The notes below the pieces were generated by a model that did not search any database, was not told where the DNA came from, and worked only from the letters and a program-made list of their open reading frames with translations. From NCBI GenBank assembly GCA_002493005.1, contig DKXL01000058.1, forward strand, positions 1-54,635: 54,635 bases of DNA, given 5' to 3'. The DNA is from Ruminococcaceae bacterium UBA7127. GTDB taxonomy: Bacteria; Bacillota; Clostridia; Oscillospirales; Acutalibacteraceae. Below are positions 33,101 to 41,877 of the stretch, in pieces (within the stretch, counting starts at the first letter, position 1; each line of letters opens with the position of its first letter). The translations under genes were made by a program, and so were the position numbers.

Positions 33101-34537
33101 GGGCATCTCAGGGTTAGCAAAAGTAGAAAAAGTATCGGTAATCTCTCCGTTAACAACCTTTACGGCACCGATTTCGGTAATTTTATCACGTTTTGCGGAA
33201 AGTCCCGTAGTTTCTATATCAAAGCAAATAAATGTTCCCGTAAACGGTGTGTCGGCTATTCCGTTGACAGACTCAACAAGGTCATCCATAAAATACGCCT
33301 CGACACCGTAAATAACCTTGATTTTTTCTTCATCTTTATTAATTTTATCTGATGCTTTCATAGCATCAGGGAATGCTTGAGCAACGCCGTGGTCAGTGAT
33401 TGCAATAGCTTTGTGTCCCCACTTATAAGCACGGTTGACAAGGTCGCCTGCTGATGTAACAGCATCCATCTGCGACATATTTGTATGAAGATGAAGTTCA
33501 ACGCGCTTCTTTTCTGCCTTATCGGTAACTTTTACTTTTTCCGCAGTACCTATGGAACGAGCATTAACTACTAGTTCGCCTGCATATTTATCATACTCTA
33601 CATCACCTGCAACAACGATTGTGTCACCCTTTTTTAGTGAGTCAATAACAGCAGAATCCTTGATAGTATTAAACACCTTAACGGTTGTTGAGCCTGTGTA
33701 GTCGGTTATGTCTATTGTAAAAATATTTTTATCGCCGCTTTTGGTAATGCGTTTTTCAATATCAAAAATGTCGCCCCAAATAACAATTCTGCCCGAATCG
33801 CCTGAAATTGCAGAAATTGAAATCATCTTGCCCCTGATTGAACGACCATATAATGGTCGAATTGACGACTGAATAATCTGCGGTGTTGCAAATTTACCGG
33901 TACGCTCCTCAATTTCAGTAACAACAGATTCAATCTTTTTTTCTTGAATATTGTCAGCAGTTTCTTTCTCTTCCTGATAAAACTGCGCTGCTTTTTCAAG
34001 TTTTTCTCTTGTAATCTGCTCCTGTGCATTTTTTATTACAGCCTGATACTCTGTGCTCTCAGCGTCAACCTCAAAAGTACCTGTGTATTTTACCCCGACA
34101 TTAAGATTAAACTCTTCAAATATAATGCGTGCTAATGCCTTGTCAAAATTTTTGCTGTCAAGAAGCGACTTGCCGCCGTTAAGCAGGTTGATAGTAATGT
34201 CTTTACCGTCAAATGTAACCTCTGCATTATTAAGCGTACCATTTATGCTTGGAATGTCGCGCTTGATTGCAAGATAAAGCTGAGAAAAGTAGTCTGCACT
34301 GAACAGCTCAGACGGAAACAGCGGTTTAATCGTCACTGTATTAACATTCATAGCCTGAGCAATAGATTTCTCAGCACTAAACAGCTCATTACGCTCAACA
34401 AGCCCGTCGAATTTTACCCAGATGGTAATACAACGAGCTTCTTTGTGTATATTAAGTTTTGTCAACAAACCGTTTGACACAGCTATCGACAGCTGTGTTC
34501 CAAACTGAGAGTTGAAAACTTCTCCTAATGTTTTCAT
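30176..34537 (-). CDS. polC: DNA polymerase III PolC-type alpha subunit
   Basis: The Gram-positive replicative polymerase, 1453 residues (B. subtilis PolC is ~1437). Order: N-terminal domain 1-225, OB fold ~230-335, first PHP part from ~346 (ELHLHTNMSQMDAV), 3'-5' exonuclease from ~437 (FDIETTG, later VAHNAPFDTSF), second PHP part, zinc finger with Cys923/926/948/951, and palm with PDIDLNFSGEYQ at ~976 followed by TGQHPGGMVV and fingers. The C-terminal end MSLF could fit a clamp-binding motif. It is placed between ispG (15 nt) and the AI-2E gene (12 nt). Confidence 0.98.
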   Translation of the reverse strand: MKTLGEVFNSQFGTQLSIAVSNGLLTKLNIHKEARCITIWVKFDGLVERNELFSAEKSIAQAMNVNTVTIKPLFPSELFSADYFSQLYLAIKRDIPSINGTLNNAEVTFDGKDITINLLNGGKSLLDSKNFDKALARIIFEEFNLNVGVKYTGTFEVDAESTEYQAVIKNAQEQITREKLEKAAQFYQEEKETADNIQEKKIESVVTEIEERTGKFATPQIIQSSIRPLYGRSIRGKMISISAISGDSGRIVIWGDIFDIEKRITKSGDKNIFTIDITDYTGSTTVKVFNTIKDSAVIDSLKKGDTIVVAGDVEYDKYAGELVVNARSIGTAEKVKVTDKAEKKRVELHLHTNMSQMDAVTSAGDLVNRAYKWGHKAIAITDHGVAQAFPDAMKASDKINKDEEKIKVIYGVEAYFMDDLVESVNGIADTPFTGTFICFDIETTGLSAKRDKITEIGAVKVVNGEITDTFSTFANPEMPIPQKITQLTGITDAMVKNAPSQSEAVSAFLEFAGDNVLVAHNAPFDTSFIRKACEDMGREYNYTSIDTVAISRAILSDIKNCKLDTVAKYLRLGEFNHHRATDDAEILAKIFISLCQRLTDDYGILKTSDINTKIAGGDFKKLPTYHQIILVKNYTGLKNLYRLISYSHLNYFYKKPRIPKSELIKYREGLIIGSACCAGQLYSAILAGKPWAELKQIASFYDYLEIQPSGNNSFMLREGRFNSLDELHDIDRTIIKLAKELGKPVCATCDVHFMDPTDSEFRKILMAGQGFKDAENQAPLYFRTTAEMLKEFEWLGKDKAYEVVVENPNKIADMCESIRPIPKGTFPPNIEGAQEQLIDITWKRAKEKYGDPLPEIVKARLDKELNSITTYGFSVLYMTAQKLVADSEAHGYLVGSRGSVGSSFVATMSGISEVNPLCPHYVCPKCKHSEFITDGSYGSGFDMPPKNCPDCGTLMDQDGHEIPFETFLGFKGDKVPDIDLNFSGEYQSKSHRYTEELFGKNNVFKAGTISTVAEKTALGFVKKYAQERGQVMHKAEEKRLAIGCTGVKRTTGQHPGGMVVVPRTNDVYDFCPVQHPANDMTSDNITTHFDFHSIHDTITKLDELGHDVPTIYHYLELFTGIPVMDVSMSDPEVMSLFTSPAALGVTEEDIDSKTGTFSLPECGTGFVRGMLIEAKPKTFTDLLQIAGLSHGTDVWLGNAQELIHNGTCTISEVIGTRDSIMTYLMHKGLDPSMSFKIMEIVRKGNATKLLTEEHFKEMRAHNVPEWYIDSCMKIKYMFPKAHAAAYMISTLRLGWYKVHRPIEYYAAYFTVRSENLDGAVAMKGHQAVRDKMNIIKQKQSVHEASAKDEAEYQTLQIVNEMMARKIEFLPVDIYKSEASMFKVEDGKIRLPFSSLPGVGESAAISLADTGKTTEYLSIEDMQIKTKVTKAVIETLKEVGVLAGLPESSQMSLF

Positions 34538-34552
34538 ATGTGCCCTTCTAAA

Positions 34553-35596
34553 TTATAACTTTTCGATTTCTTCCAAAAGTGCATCCACGAGTTTATCTTC
34601 GGGTACCTTGTATAAAATTTCACCTTTTTTGAATACAAGTCCGCATCCGACTCCGCCGGCAATACCAATATCTGCTTCTTTTGCTTCGCCCGGACCGTTA
34701 ACGACACAGCCCATAACAGCAACTTTTATGTTCTTTTTGCAATCTTTGAGTCTTTCTTCGACCTCATTTGCAATTTTTACAAGATTAATTCTTGTTCTGC
34801 CGCAAGTGGGACAGGACACAAATTGCACACCGTCCTGCTTTAAATCAAGAGCCTTTAATATATCGTATGCCGCATACACTTCCCTAACAGGGTCAGCAGT
34901 AAGCGACACTCGAATAGTGTCACCGATTTCATGCAAAAGCAACGAACCCAGTCCTGCCGCTGACTTTATGATGCCCATACGCTCGGTGCCTGCCTCGGTT
35001 ACACCAAGATGAAGCGGATAATCGCATTGCTGAGATGCAAGCTCATATGCAGAAATCATTGTAGACACGGTAGAGCTTTTCATTGATAAAACTATATCAT
35101 TGAAGTCAAATTTTTCGAGCAAAGACGCATGATAAAGTGCGCTGTCACACAATGCCTGAGCAGTTGGGTGACCGTATTTTGCAAGAATTTCTTTTTCCAA
35201 TGAACCTGAATTAACTCCGATTCTTATCGGTATACCACGCTGTTTGCATGCGTCAGCCACAGCCTTTACCCTATCGTTCGAACCGATATTTCCGGGATTT
35301 ATACGGATTTTATCTACTCCTGCGGCGCAAGCCTCAAGAGCAAGTTTGTAGTCAAAATGAATATCAGCAACGATTGGAACGCTTACGGCTTCTTTTAGTG
35401 CAGGAATAAGCCTGACAGCTTCTTTGTTTGGAATTGCTGCACGAATTATTTGACAACCGCTTTTTTCAAGCGCTTTAGCCTGATTGACCGAGCCGTCGAT
35501 ATCTGTGGACGGAACGTTGAGCATTGACTGAACAGAAACTTCAGCTCCTCCGCCGATTTTTAAATTTCCGGCTGACACCTGAATTTTGCTACCCAT
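34553..35596 (-). CDS. ispG: 4-hydroxy-3-methylbut-2-enyl diphosphate synthase (flavodoxin-dependent)
   Basis: MEP-pathway enzyme converting MEcPP to HMBPP. 347 residues; SVQSMLNVPSTDIDGSVNQ at the N-terminus, VADIHFDYKLALEA, RINPGNIG, and the [4Fe-4S] ligands in VSCPTCGRTRINL and MGCVVNGPGEAKEADIG. The start ATG 35596 follows AAAGGA. dxr lies two genes upstream in the same operon. Confidence 0.97.
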   Translation of the reverse strand: MGSKIQVSAGNLKIGGGAEVSVQSMLNVPSTDIDGSVNQAKALEKSGCQIIRAAIPNKEAVRLIPALKEAVSVPIVADIHFDYKLALEACAAGVDKIRINPGNIGSNDRVKAVADACKQRGIPIRIGVNSGSLEKEILAKYGHPTAQALCDSALYHASLLEKFDFNDIVLSMKSSTVSTMISAYELASQQCDYPLHLGVTEAGTERMGIIKSAAGLGSLLLHEIGDTIRVSLTADPVREVYAAYDILKALDLKQDGVQFVSCPTCGRTRINLVKIANEVEERLKDCKKNIKVAVMGCVVNGPGEAKEADIGIAGGVGCGLVFKKGEILYKVPEDKLVDALLEEIEKL

Positions 35597-35645
35597 ATTA
35601 ATCGCACTATCCTTTCCAACCCAAAGTATTAATTAAAATTCCATT

Positions 35646-35702
35646 AAGTCTTATTGCGGGCAAATAAGGCTTGATTTACTGTAGTGCGACTTTTCACACT
35701 AC
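35646..35702 (-). other. Two hairpins between rseP and ispG
   Basis: Arms 35646-35655/35663-35672 (10 bp with one G-T) and 35681-35686/35697-35702 (GTAGTG/CACTAC). Neither is followed by a T-run on the minus strand, so they may be processing or stability elements inside the operon rather than terminators. Confidence 0.45.
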
Positions 35703-35712
35703 CTTCCGTTAA

Positions 35713-37071
35713 CTACATTGTCGGGAAGGTTCCCGTTACAAGCTGCCATATATCTTTAATTGAAATTATCAGCATAAACAACATCAGCAGTACAAGACCT
35801 GCCGTATTTACAATCTGTTCTGCTTTGCGGGGAATTGGCTTTTTAAAGATACCTTCAATAAGCAGGAACACAAAGCGTCCGCCGTCAAGTGCAGGGAACG
35901 GCAGCATATTTACTATGCCGAGGTTAACAGTAATTAGAATCATTACAAAAAGTATATTGTTAACAGCATCGCCGAATCCTGACTGCAAGCCTTGTGACGC
36001 AACATTTGTTACTACTGTAGCGATTCCTACAGGGCCTGACAAATCATTGAATGAAAATTTGCCCTGTACAAGCCAAATGAGTGATGTCCACACGGTTTTA
36101 GCCATTGAACACGTTTCTGTAAAGGTTTGAGTAATTACCGATGTAAAAGTTTTGTCGATAGTCTCGAGTGCAAAATCAATAGAAATAGTCGGTTTGTCAC
36201 TGCCCTGCTCTACTGTGTAGAATTGCACGTCCTTAAGTTCAACCAATTCACCGTCACGCTTAACCGTAACATCAGACACATAGCGTTGACGTGTATCTTT
36301 CTCAGTGATTTTGGGGACTTCATAATCTTTTATGTCAAGCACTGCATATGCTTTATTACACGCATTCTCAAGTGCCTTATAAGCCTCATCCTTTGATTTA
36401 GCATCACCTATCGCAGAACGGGCATTATAATATATTTCTCCAAGCTTCTCATTTTGAGCTTCGTTTGGATTATTGTCAGTCACAAGAGTATTGCAGACAT
36501 TTAAAACCGCTTTTTCGCAATCCTGCTTGTAAATATCAAGTGTTTTGCCGTCTACCTTTACACAAGGCATAGTGGCTATTGCAAACTGCAAATCTCTTGA
36601 ATTCCAAATTGAATACCCGTTGATTTCAACTATTTCATCGTTAGATTTTATTGATGCAGCAGAATATGTCAGGCTGTAAAAGCCTTCAACAGTAGTTGAT
36701 GTAAAACTATCCTGCTGAACAGTAAAAGCAAACATCAGTACAAATCCAAGCAGTATATTCATAACTGCGCCTGCAATTATGATAATCATACGCTTCCATA
36801 TCTTTGCATTATTAAACGCACGGGGTTCGCTGCTATCCTCGTCCTCCCCCTCCATAGCACAAAAGCCGCCGATAGGAAGAAGTCTGAACGTGTACTGCGT
36901 TTCACCCTTTTTAAAACCAAAAATTTTTGGTCCCATACCGAGCGCAAATTCATTTACCTTTACACCCGAAAGTTTTGCAGTTATAAAATGTCCAAATTCG
37001 TGAGAAAAAATTATAAGCTCAAAAAATAAAACACCAATTATAATCAGAGCTGCAATAATTAAAATCTGCAT
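35713..37071 (-). CDS. rseP: RIP (site-2) zinc metalloprotease RseP with an enlarged PDZ region
   Basis: Cleaves membrane proteins such as anti-sigma factors and signal-peptide remnants. 452 residues. Membrane helix 1 bears the zinc motif HEFGH at residues 24-28; the third zinc-ligand region is LPFPALDGGRFVF near the C-terminus. The PDZ domain begins near residue 130 (AASIKSNDEIVEINGYSIWNSRDL) but is interrupted by a ~75-residue mostly helical stretch (around 160-240) before its usual VTVKRDGELVEL strand. The adjacent dxr and cdsA are the usual neighbours. The nearest strong ribosome site (GGAG) is 14 nt before ATG 37071, so the start is slightly uncertain. Confidence 0.93.
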   Translation of the reverse strand: MQILIIAALIIIGVLFFELIIFSHEFGHFITAKLSGVKVNEFALGMGPKIFGFKKGETQYTFRLLPIGGFCAMEGEDEDSSEPRAFNNAKIWKRMIIIIAGAVMNILLGFVLMFAFTVQQDSFTSTTVEGFYSLTYSAASIKSNDEIVEINGYSIWNSRDLQFAIATMPCVKVDGKTLDIYKQDCEKAVLNVCNTLVTDNNPNEAQNEKLGEIYYNARSAIGDAKSKDEAYKALENACNKAYAVLDIKDYEVPKITEKDTRQRYVSDVTVKRDGELVELKDVQFYTVEQGSDKPTISIDFALETIDKTFTSVITQTFTETCSMAKTVWTSLIWLVQGKFSFNDLSGPVGIATVVTNVASQGLQSGFGDAVNNILFVMILITVNLGIVNMLPFPALDGGRFVFLLIEGIFKKPIPRKAEQIVNTAGLVLLMLFMLIISIKDIWQLVTGTFPTM

Positions 37072-37110
37072 TAAGAAATAATCATCTCCATAATAAATTA
37101 CCGCAATTTA

Positions 37111-38259
37111 TCAGAATATCTGCTCTTTTACATATTGTCTGGCAAGATAATCAGCCTTTAAAACATCATCAACGCAATGAGGCTCAAAGTTTGTGATGTT
37201 ATCAACAGCACCCATAACCAAGTCGCCGATATTGAGAAATGAAATTGTACCCTCACGAAACAATTTATTTGCTTCTTCATTTGCGCCGTTAGCAATGGCT
37301 GTTGCTACGCCTTCCATAGATAACGCCTTTTTGCAGGCTCTAAGACACTTGAACGTTTCATAATCCGGTTCAAAAAAAGTCATTTTTGCTATTTGCGCAA
37401 GGTTAAGCTCAGCGACCGGAGATTTGAAACGTTGCGGATAAGTAATCGCATACTGAATAGGAATTCGCATATCAGGAAGACCAAGCTGTGCTATAACAGA
37501 ATTATCTACATATTCAATGAGAGAATGAATAATGCTCTCCCTATGAACAACTACATCAATATCTTTTGCAGGCACATCAAACAACCATTTTGCCTCGATT
37601 ATCTCAAGTCCTTTATTCATCATAGTCGCTGAGTCCACTGTGATTTTTGCACCCATACTCCAATTTGGATGGTTGAGCGCCTGCTCAATAGTTACAGACT
37701 TAAGCTCATCAAGTTTCTTGCCAAAGAAAGGTCCGCCGGAAGCAGTTAAAATCAACTTTTTGAGCGCCTTTTTATCCTCCATTCCCTGTAAGCACTGGAA
37801 AATTGCCGAGTGCTCACTGTCTACAGGCAAAAGCTTAACTTTGTTATTTTTTACTGCATCGGTTACAAGTTTGCCGCCTGCAACAAGAGTTTCTTTGTTG
37901 GCAAGAGCAATGTCTTTTTTTGCATTTGCAGCGGCTATAGTGGGCTGCAAACCAACCATACCGACAACAGAGTTCAGCACAAGTTCCGCACTGTCGATTG
38001 TTGCAGCGGCAATCAAACCTTCCATTCCGCTTAGAACAGTTGTATCCAAATCTTTAATATTATCCTTGAATTCTTTTGCTTTTTCTTCGTCAAAGACCAC
38101 TGCAAGCTCAGGCTTATACTTGCGAACCTGCATTTCAAGTAATTTTATGTTGGTTGACGCCGTTAAAGCACAAACTTTGAGCCCCAACTTATCGACAACA
38201 TCTAAAGTTTGTGTTCCGATGGAACCGGTAGAACCTAAAATAGAAATATTCTTAATCAT
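37111..38259 (-). CDS. dxr: 1-deoxy-D-xylulose-5-phosphate reductoisomerase
   Basis: Second MEP-pathway step. 382 residues with the NADPH motif ILGSTGSIGTQTLDVV, LPVDSEHSAIFQCL (metal and substrate Asp/Glu) and ILTASGGPFFGKK. It starts 3 nt after cdsA and is followed by rseP, the common Firmicutes order. Confidence 0.97.
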   Translation of the reverse strand: MIKNISILGSTGSIGTQTLDVVDKLGLKVCALTASTNIKLLEMQVRKYKPELAVVFDEEKAKEFKDNIKDLDTTVLSGMEGLIAAATIDSAELVLNSVVGMVGLQPTIAAANAKKDIALANKETLVAGGKLVTDAVKNNKVKLLPVDSEHSAIFQCLQGMEDKKALKKLILTASGGPFFGKKLDELKSVTIEQALNHPNWSMGAKITVDSATMMNKGLEIIEAKWLFDVPAKDIDVVVHRESIIHSLIEYVDNSVIAQLGLPDMRIPIQYAITYPQRFKSPVAELNLAQIAKMTFFEPDYETFKCLRACKKALSMEGVATAIANGANEEANKLFREGTISFLNIGDLVMGAVDNITNFEPHCVDDVLKADYLARQYVKEQIF

Positions 38260-38262
38260 TTT

Positions 38263-39093
38263 TTACCCCAATGTTATAAATGGCATAAATTGATGTACTG
38301 CAATAATGACCGGCACAGTAAAAATTATGCTGTCAAAACGATCGAGCATTCCACCGTGACCGGGGAAAATTGATCCATAATCTTTAATATTAAGATTTCG
38401 TTTTATAAGAGAAAAACTAAGATCACCAAGTATTGACAGAGGTGCGTCTATAACACCAATCAACAGCAATGCCCAAAAATTAATTGTGACTGTCGGCATA
38501 ACAAGATATTGAAATATCAATCCAATTAAAAAAGATGATACAATACAAAATACAATGCCGCCGATAGCGCCTTCAACTGTCTTTTTGGGACTGATTTTAG
38601 GACACAGCTTGTGACTGCCAAATGCAGCGCCTATAAAAAATCCTCCTGCATCCGCCATCCAAGGTAATGCAAAAGCAACAACAAAATAGAAAGTTATTGC
38701 TATTCCCGACGCACAAATGTATGATAGTGAACTCATACCAAATGACACGAGCAATGCGCCGAGAAGTGCATATGAAATATCTGAAAAGGTAAGCTTTTCA
38801 TGCATAAATATCATTGCTGAAAATACTGTCAGCATAAATACAAACAACAACAGGTATAAATAATCGGTTGAAATCAGCATTGACAATGCAAACGAAAATA
38901 ATATGCACGGGATTGATATTCCGACTTTATTAATTAGTTTTACAGCGCTGAGATATTCATAAGCCATAATCGCTGATACTATTCCGATTACAATACTGAC
39001 AAGCGGAGTCCACATCTCAGCAAAAAAGAGAAATATCAAGATTAAAGGTATTCCGATTACAGCGGTCAAAAGCCTTGGTTTTAGTGATTTCAT
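38263..39093 (-). CDS. cdsA: Phosphatidate cytidylyltransferase
   Basis: Makes CDP-diacylglycerol from phosphatidate and CTP. 276 residues with about eight membrane helices and the family signature KRNLNIKDYGSIFPGHGGML plus DRFDSI near the C-terminus. The start ATG 39093 follows GAGAGATG, 14 nt after uppS. Confidence 0.96.
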   Translation of the reverse strand: MKSLKPRLLTAVIGIPLILIFLFFAEMWTPLVSIVIGIVSAIMAYEYLSAVKLINKVGISIPCILFSFALSMLISTDYLYLLLFVFMLTVFSAMIFMHEKLTFSDISYALLGALLVSFGMSSLSYICASGIAITFYFVVAFALPWMADAGGFFIGAAFGSHKLCPKISPKKTVEGAIGGIVFCIVSSFLIGLIFQYLVMPTVTINFWALLLIGVIDAPLSILGDLSFSLIKRNLNIKDYGSIFPGHGGMLDRFDSIIFTVPVIIAVHQFMPFITLG

Positions 39094-39107
39094 AATTCAT
39101 CTCTCAT

Positions 39108-39854
39108 TTATACGCCACCGTAACGTCTGTTACGTGAGGAGTATATTTTTAATGCCTCATCAAGGTCTGATTTTTCAAAATCAGGCCATAGTTTATTCAT
39201 AATTACAAATTCGGTATATGCGGACTGCCAAAGCAGAAAATTGGATATTCTGTATTCTCCGCTCGGGCGAATAATCAAATCAGGGTCGGGTTGACCTGAA
39301 GTATAAAGATAATCAGAAAAAATCTTTTCGTCAATATCGTCTTTGAGGAGCTTACTATCCATTACATCTGTGCAAATATTTTTGACCGCTCTTATGATTT
39401 CATCACGACTACCGTAATTCATTGCAATATTAAGCACCATACCGTTTCTGTCCTTAGAGCTTTCCTCGTTTTCAATCATAAGGCTTCTTAAATCGTCATC
39501 AAACTTTGATTTGTCGCCGATAAACTTTACAACAATACTGTCATCCTTAAAATCCTCAAGAGCTTCTTCAAGATAAGACTTAAAAAGCTTCATAAGTGAT
39601 TTTACTTCATCATCAGGACGCTTCCAGTTTTCTGTTGAAAATGCATAGACGGTAAGATACTTTATTCCAATATCCGAGCAATAGCGTGTAATTTTACGAA
39701 ACGTTTTTGCCCCTGCCGAGTGACCTGCTTTGCGCGGAAGTCCGCGTTTTTTTGCCCATCTTCCGTTACCATCCATAATTATTCCTATGTGGGACGGTAA
39801 CAGAATTTGTGAATGGTCAAGCCCTTCTTTTTTATTTTTCCCGAATAATGCCAT
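39108..39854 (-). CDS. uppS: Undecaprenyl diphosphate synthase
   Basis: Cis-prenyl elongation giving the C55 carrier lipid for the cell wall. 248 residues with IIMDGNGRWAKKRGLPRKAG (catalytic Asp) near the N-terminus, FSTENWKRP, and RPSGEYRISNFLLWQSAYTE near the C-terminus. It starts 1 nt after the frr stop. Confidence 0.97.
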   Translation of the reverse strand: MALFGKNKKEGLDHSQILLPSHIGIIMDGNGRWAKKRGLPRKAGHSAGAKTFRKITRYCSDIGIKYLTVYAFSTENWKRPDDEVKSLMKLFKSYLEEALEDFKDDSIVVKFIGDKSKFDDDLRSLMIENEESSKDRNGMVLNIAMNYGSRDEIIRAVKNICTDVMDSKLLKDDIDEKIFSDYLYTSGQPDPDLIIRPSGEYRISNFLLWQSAYTEFVIMNKLWPDFEKSDLDEALKIYSSRNRRYGGV

Positions 39855-39855
39855 A

Positions 39856-40410
39856 TTACATCTCCAGAATTTCCTTTTGCTTTGCAGCAGAAAGGCGATC
39901 TACCTCTTTGATATATTTATCAGTTAAATCCTGAGTTTTCTTCTCACCTTGTTTTAAATCATCCTCAGTAAGCTCGCCTGATTTTTTCATAGTTTTAAGC
40001 TTATCTATGGCGTCACGGCGAACATTTCTTATCTGAACCTTAGTGTCCTCGGCAATTTTTTGAACATCTTTTACGATTTCTTTACGCCTATCCTCTGTGA
40101 GCGGTGGAAAAATAAGACGAATTACCTTACCGTCATTTTGAGGATTGATGCCTATATCCGATACCTGGATAGCTTTTTCAATTTGTCTTAATACAGAAGC
40201 GTCCCATGGCTGAACTGTAAGTGTGCGAGCCTCTGTAACCGATACAGCGGCAAGCTGATTAACAGGAGTCGGCGCACCGTAGTAATCAACCTTAACTTTA
40301 TCTAATACCGCAGGATTAGCTCTGCCTGCACGGATTTCTGCAAATTCCTTGCACATATGATCGACTCTTCTACCCATAGATTCGTCTGCTTTTTTTAACT
40401 GTGTCTGCAT
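39856..40410 (-). CDS. frr: Ribosome recycling factor
   Basis: Splits post-termination ribosomes with EF-G. 184 residues, standard length. The N-terminal FAEIRAGRANPAVLDKVKVD and the middle IRLIFPPLTEDRRKEIVK are diagnostic. AGGAGG lies before ATG 40410; pyrH is 51 nt upstream. Confidence 0.98.
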   Translation of the reverse strand: MQTQLKKADESMGRRVDHMCKEFAEIRAGRANPAVLDKVKVDYYGAPTPVNQLAAVSVTEARTLTVQPWDASVLRQIEKAIQVSDIGINPQNDGKVIRLIFPPLTEDRRKEIVKDVQKIAEDTKVQIRNVRRDAIDKLKTMKKSGELTEDDLKQGEKKTQDLTDKYIKEVDRLSAAKQKEILEM

Positions 40411-40461
40411 AATTCTGCCTCCTAAATTAATTATTGTAATTTTATGACATTCTAATCAAAA

Positions 40462-41175
40462 TCAGTCGTCACCTTTAACAACTGTTCCGATATTTTCTCC
40501 GTTAATTGCTCTGTAAATATTTTCAGGATCCTCAATGCTGAATACAAGTATTGGAAGATTATTATCTTTGCAAAGAGATGCGGCTGTGCTGTCCATAACG
40601 GCAAGATCTTTGTTTAACACCTCATGGAATGACACAGTATCATATTTAACAGCATTCGGATTTTTCTTAGGATCACTGTCATATACACCGTCAACCATAG
40701 TTGCCTTCATAACGATATCCGCTTCAATTTCGACAGCTCTGAGTGATGCGGCAGTATCGGTACTGAAAAATGGGTTACCCGTACCACAGCCAAATACAAC
40801 AACTCTTCCCTTTTCAAGATGACGAACAGCCCTGTTTCTGATATAAGGCTCAGCAACCTGATGCATTGCAATAGCAGTCTGAACTCTTACTTCAACTCCA
40901 AGCTGTTCGAGAGCGTCGCAAACGCCTAAAGCATTAATTGTTGTTGCAAGCATACCCATATGGTCTGCTCTGGTTCTGTCCATTTCGCCCGAGCTTCTGC
41001 CGCGCCAAAAGTTACCGCCGCCAACTACAATGGCAACCTCAACGCCTTCTTTGACGCATTTTTTGATTGGTTCACAGATTTTAAGTACAGTATCAAAATC
41101 AATTCCATACTTTTGACTTCCGGCAAGTGATTCGCCCGAAAGTTTAAGTAATACTCTCTTATATTTTGGTTGCAT
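40462..41175 (-). CDS. pyrH: UMP kinase
   Basis: Phosphorylates UMP to UDP, an amino-acid-kinase fold hexamer. 237 residues with RVLLKLSGESL, VVGGGNFWRG, RADHMGMLATTINAL, GTGNPFFSTDTAASLRA and KATMVDGVYDSDP. ATG 41175 is preferred (GGGGTG 6 nt upstream) over the in-frame GTG 41184, which overlaps that site. First gene of the long operon; promoter at 41209-41237. Confidence 0.97.
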   Translation of the reverse strand: MQPKYKRVLLKLSGESLAGSQKYGIDFDTVLKICEPIKKCVKEGVEVAIVVGGGNFWRGRSSGEMDRTRADHMGMLATTINALGVCDALEQLGVEVRVQTAIAMHQVAEPYIRNRAVRHLEKGRVVVFGCGTGNPFFSTDTAASLRAVEIEADIVMKATMVDGVYDSDPKKNPNAVKYDTVSFHEVLNKDLAVMDSTAASLCKDNNLPILVFSIEDPENIYRAINGENIGTVVKGDD

Positions 41176-41208
41176 ACATAACACCCCACGATAATTGTAA
41201 TTATTTAT

Positions 41209-41237
41209 ATAATACTATATATTGTGTTGTTTGTAAA
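41209..41237 (-). promoter_or_regulatory. Promoter of the pyrH-frr-...-polC operon
   Basis: Minus strand TTTACA (41237-41232), 17-nt spacer, TATTAT (41214-41209), 34 nt before pyrH. Several later genes have their own ribosome sites but no clear internal promoter was seen. Confidence 0.65.
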
Positions 41238-41358
41238 GAAAAAACTACTAATTTTTGCTAAATATACGAAAACAACAATGTTTACAAATTGTTTTGTTTA
41301 ATTAACGAATTAAAGCGTCATAATAGAAATAAAAATAAGAAAATGATGTAATTTCCTC

Positions 41359-41387
41359 TTGATTTTTGAAAAATATTATTGTATAAT
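41359..41387 (+). promoter_or_regulatory. Promoter of the tRNA-Leu gene
   Basis: TTGATT (41359-41364), 17-nt spacer, consensus TATAAT (41382-41387), ending 13 nt before the mature tRNA 5' end. Confidence 0.8.
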
Positions 41388-41400
41388 AATTATCGCACCT

Positions 41401-41487
41401 GCCGGCGTGTTGGAATTGGCAGACGAGGTGGACTCAAAATCCATTGCCAGCGATGGCGTGCGGGTTCAAGTCCCGCCGCCGGCACCA
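41401..41487 (+). tRNA. tRNA-Leu (anticodon CAA)
   Basis: An 87-nt tRNA including an encoded CCA. Acceptor GCCGGCG pairs CGCCGGC; anticodon loop CTCAAAA flanked by GTGGA/TCCAT gives anticodon CAA, reading UUG. It has a long variable arm (class II) and a GGTTCAAGT T-loop. Followed immediately by a terminator. Confidence 0.97.
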
Positions 41488-41521
41488 AAAAGAGAGAGTA
41501 GAATACCTACTCTCTCTTTTT
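41487..41521 (+). terminator. Terminator after tRNA-Leu
   Basis: Perfect stem GAGAGAGTAG / CTACTCTCTC with a 5-nt loop, extended by A/T pairs and ending in TTTTT. Confidence 0.88.
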
Positions 41522-41877
41522 ATGTTTAAACATATTTATGTTTTAAATAGTTTTTTCTTTTTCATTTTTAAATAACACAAATCATATGAAACATTTAGTA
41601 ATTTTATTTTTTAACTGCAAATTTACGCCTTATATATATAATTCCCTTCTTGACAAAACCGAAAAAAAAGTATATATTTAAGTAAATACATTGTTAATAT
41701 TGCATTAAGTATTAATCGCAGTTTTGATTATTTTGTTAAATTTGAAAGAATTTTGTCATAAAACGTATTAATGGTTATTTTTACTTTTATTCGCAAGAAT
41801 AAGGTATTTTTAAATAGGTATAATGTATAGTGATATACAAAATATAAATTTTATCATTAAAGCAGGAGGATTTTATT
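41522..41877 (+). promoter_or_regulatory. Rubrerythrin upstream region: candidate promoters and an operator-like repeat
   Basis: No gene is visible in these 356 nt. One candidate promoter is TTGACA (41650-41655), 17 nt, TATATT (41673-41678), leaving a ~190-nt AT-rich leader. A second -10, TATAAT at 41819-41824, lies closer but lacks a good -35. TTATTC-GCAA-GAATAA at 41787-41802 overlaps the place of that -35 and is a plausible site for a peroxide- or redox-responsive regulator. Ribosome site AGGAGG before ATG 41878. Confidence 0.55.
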
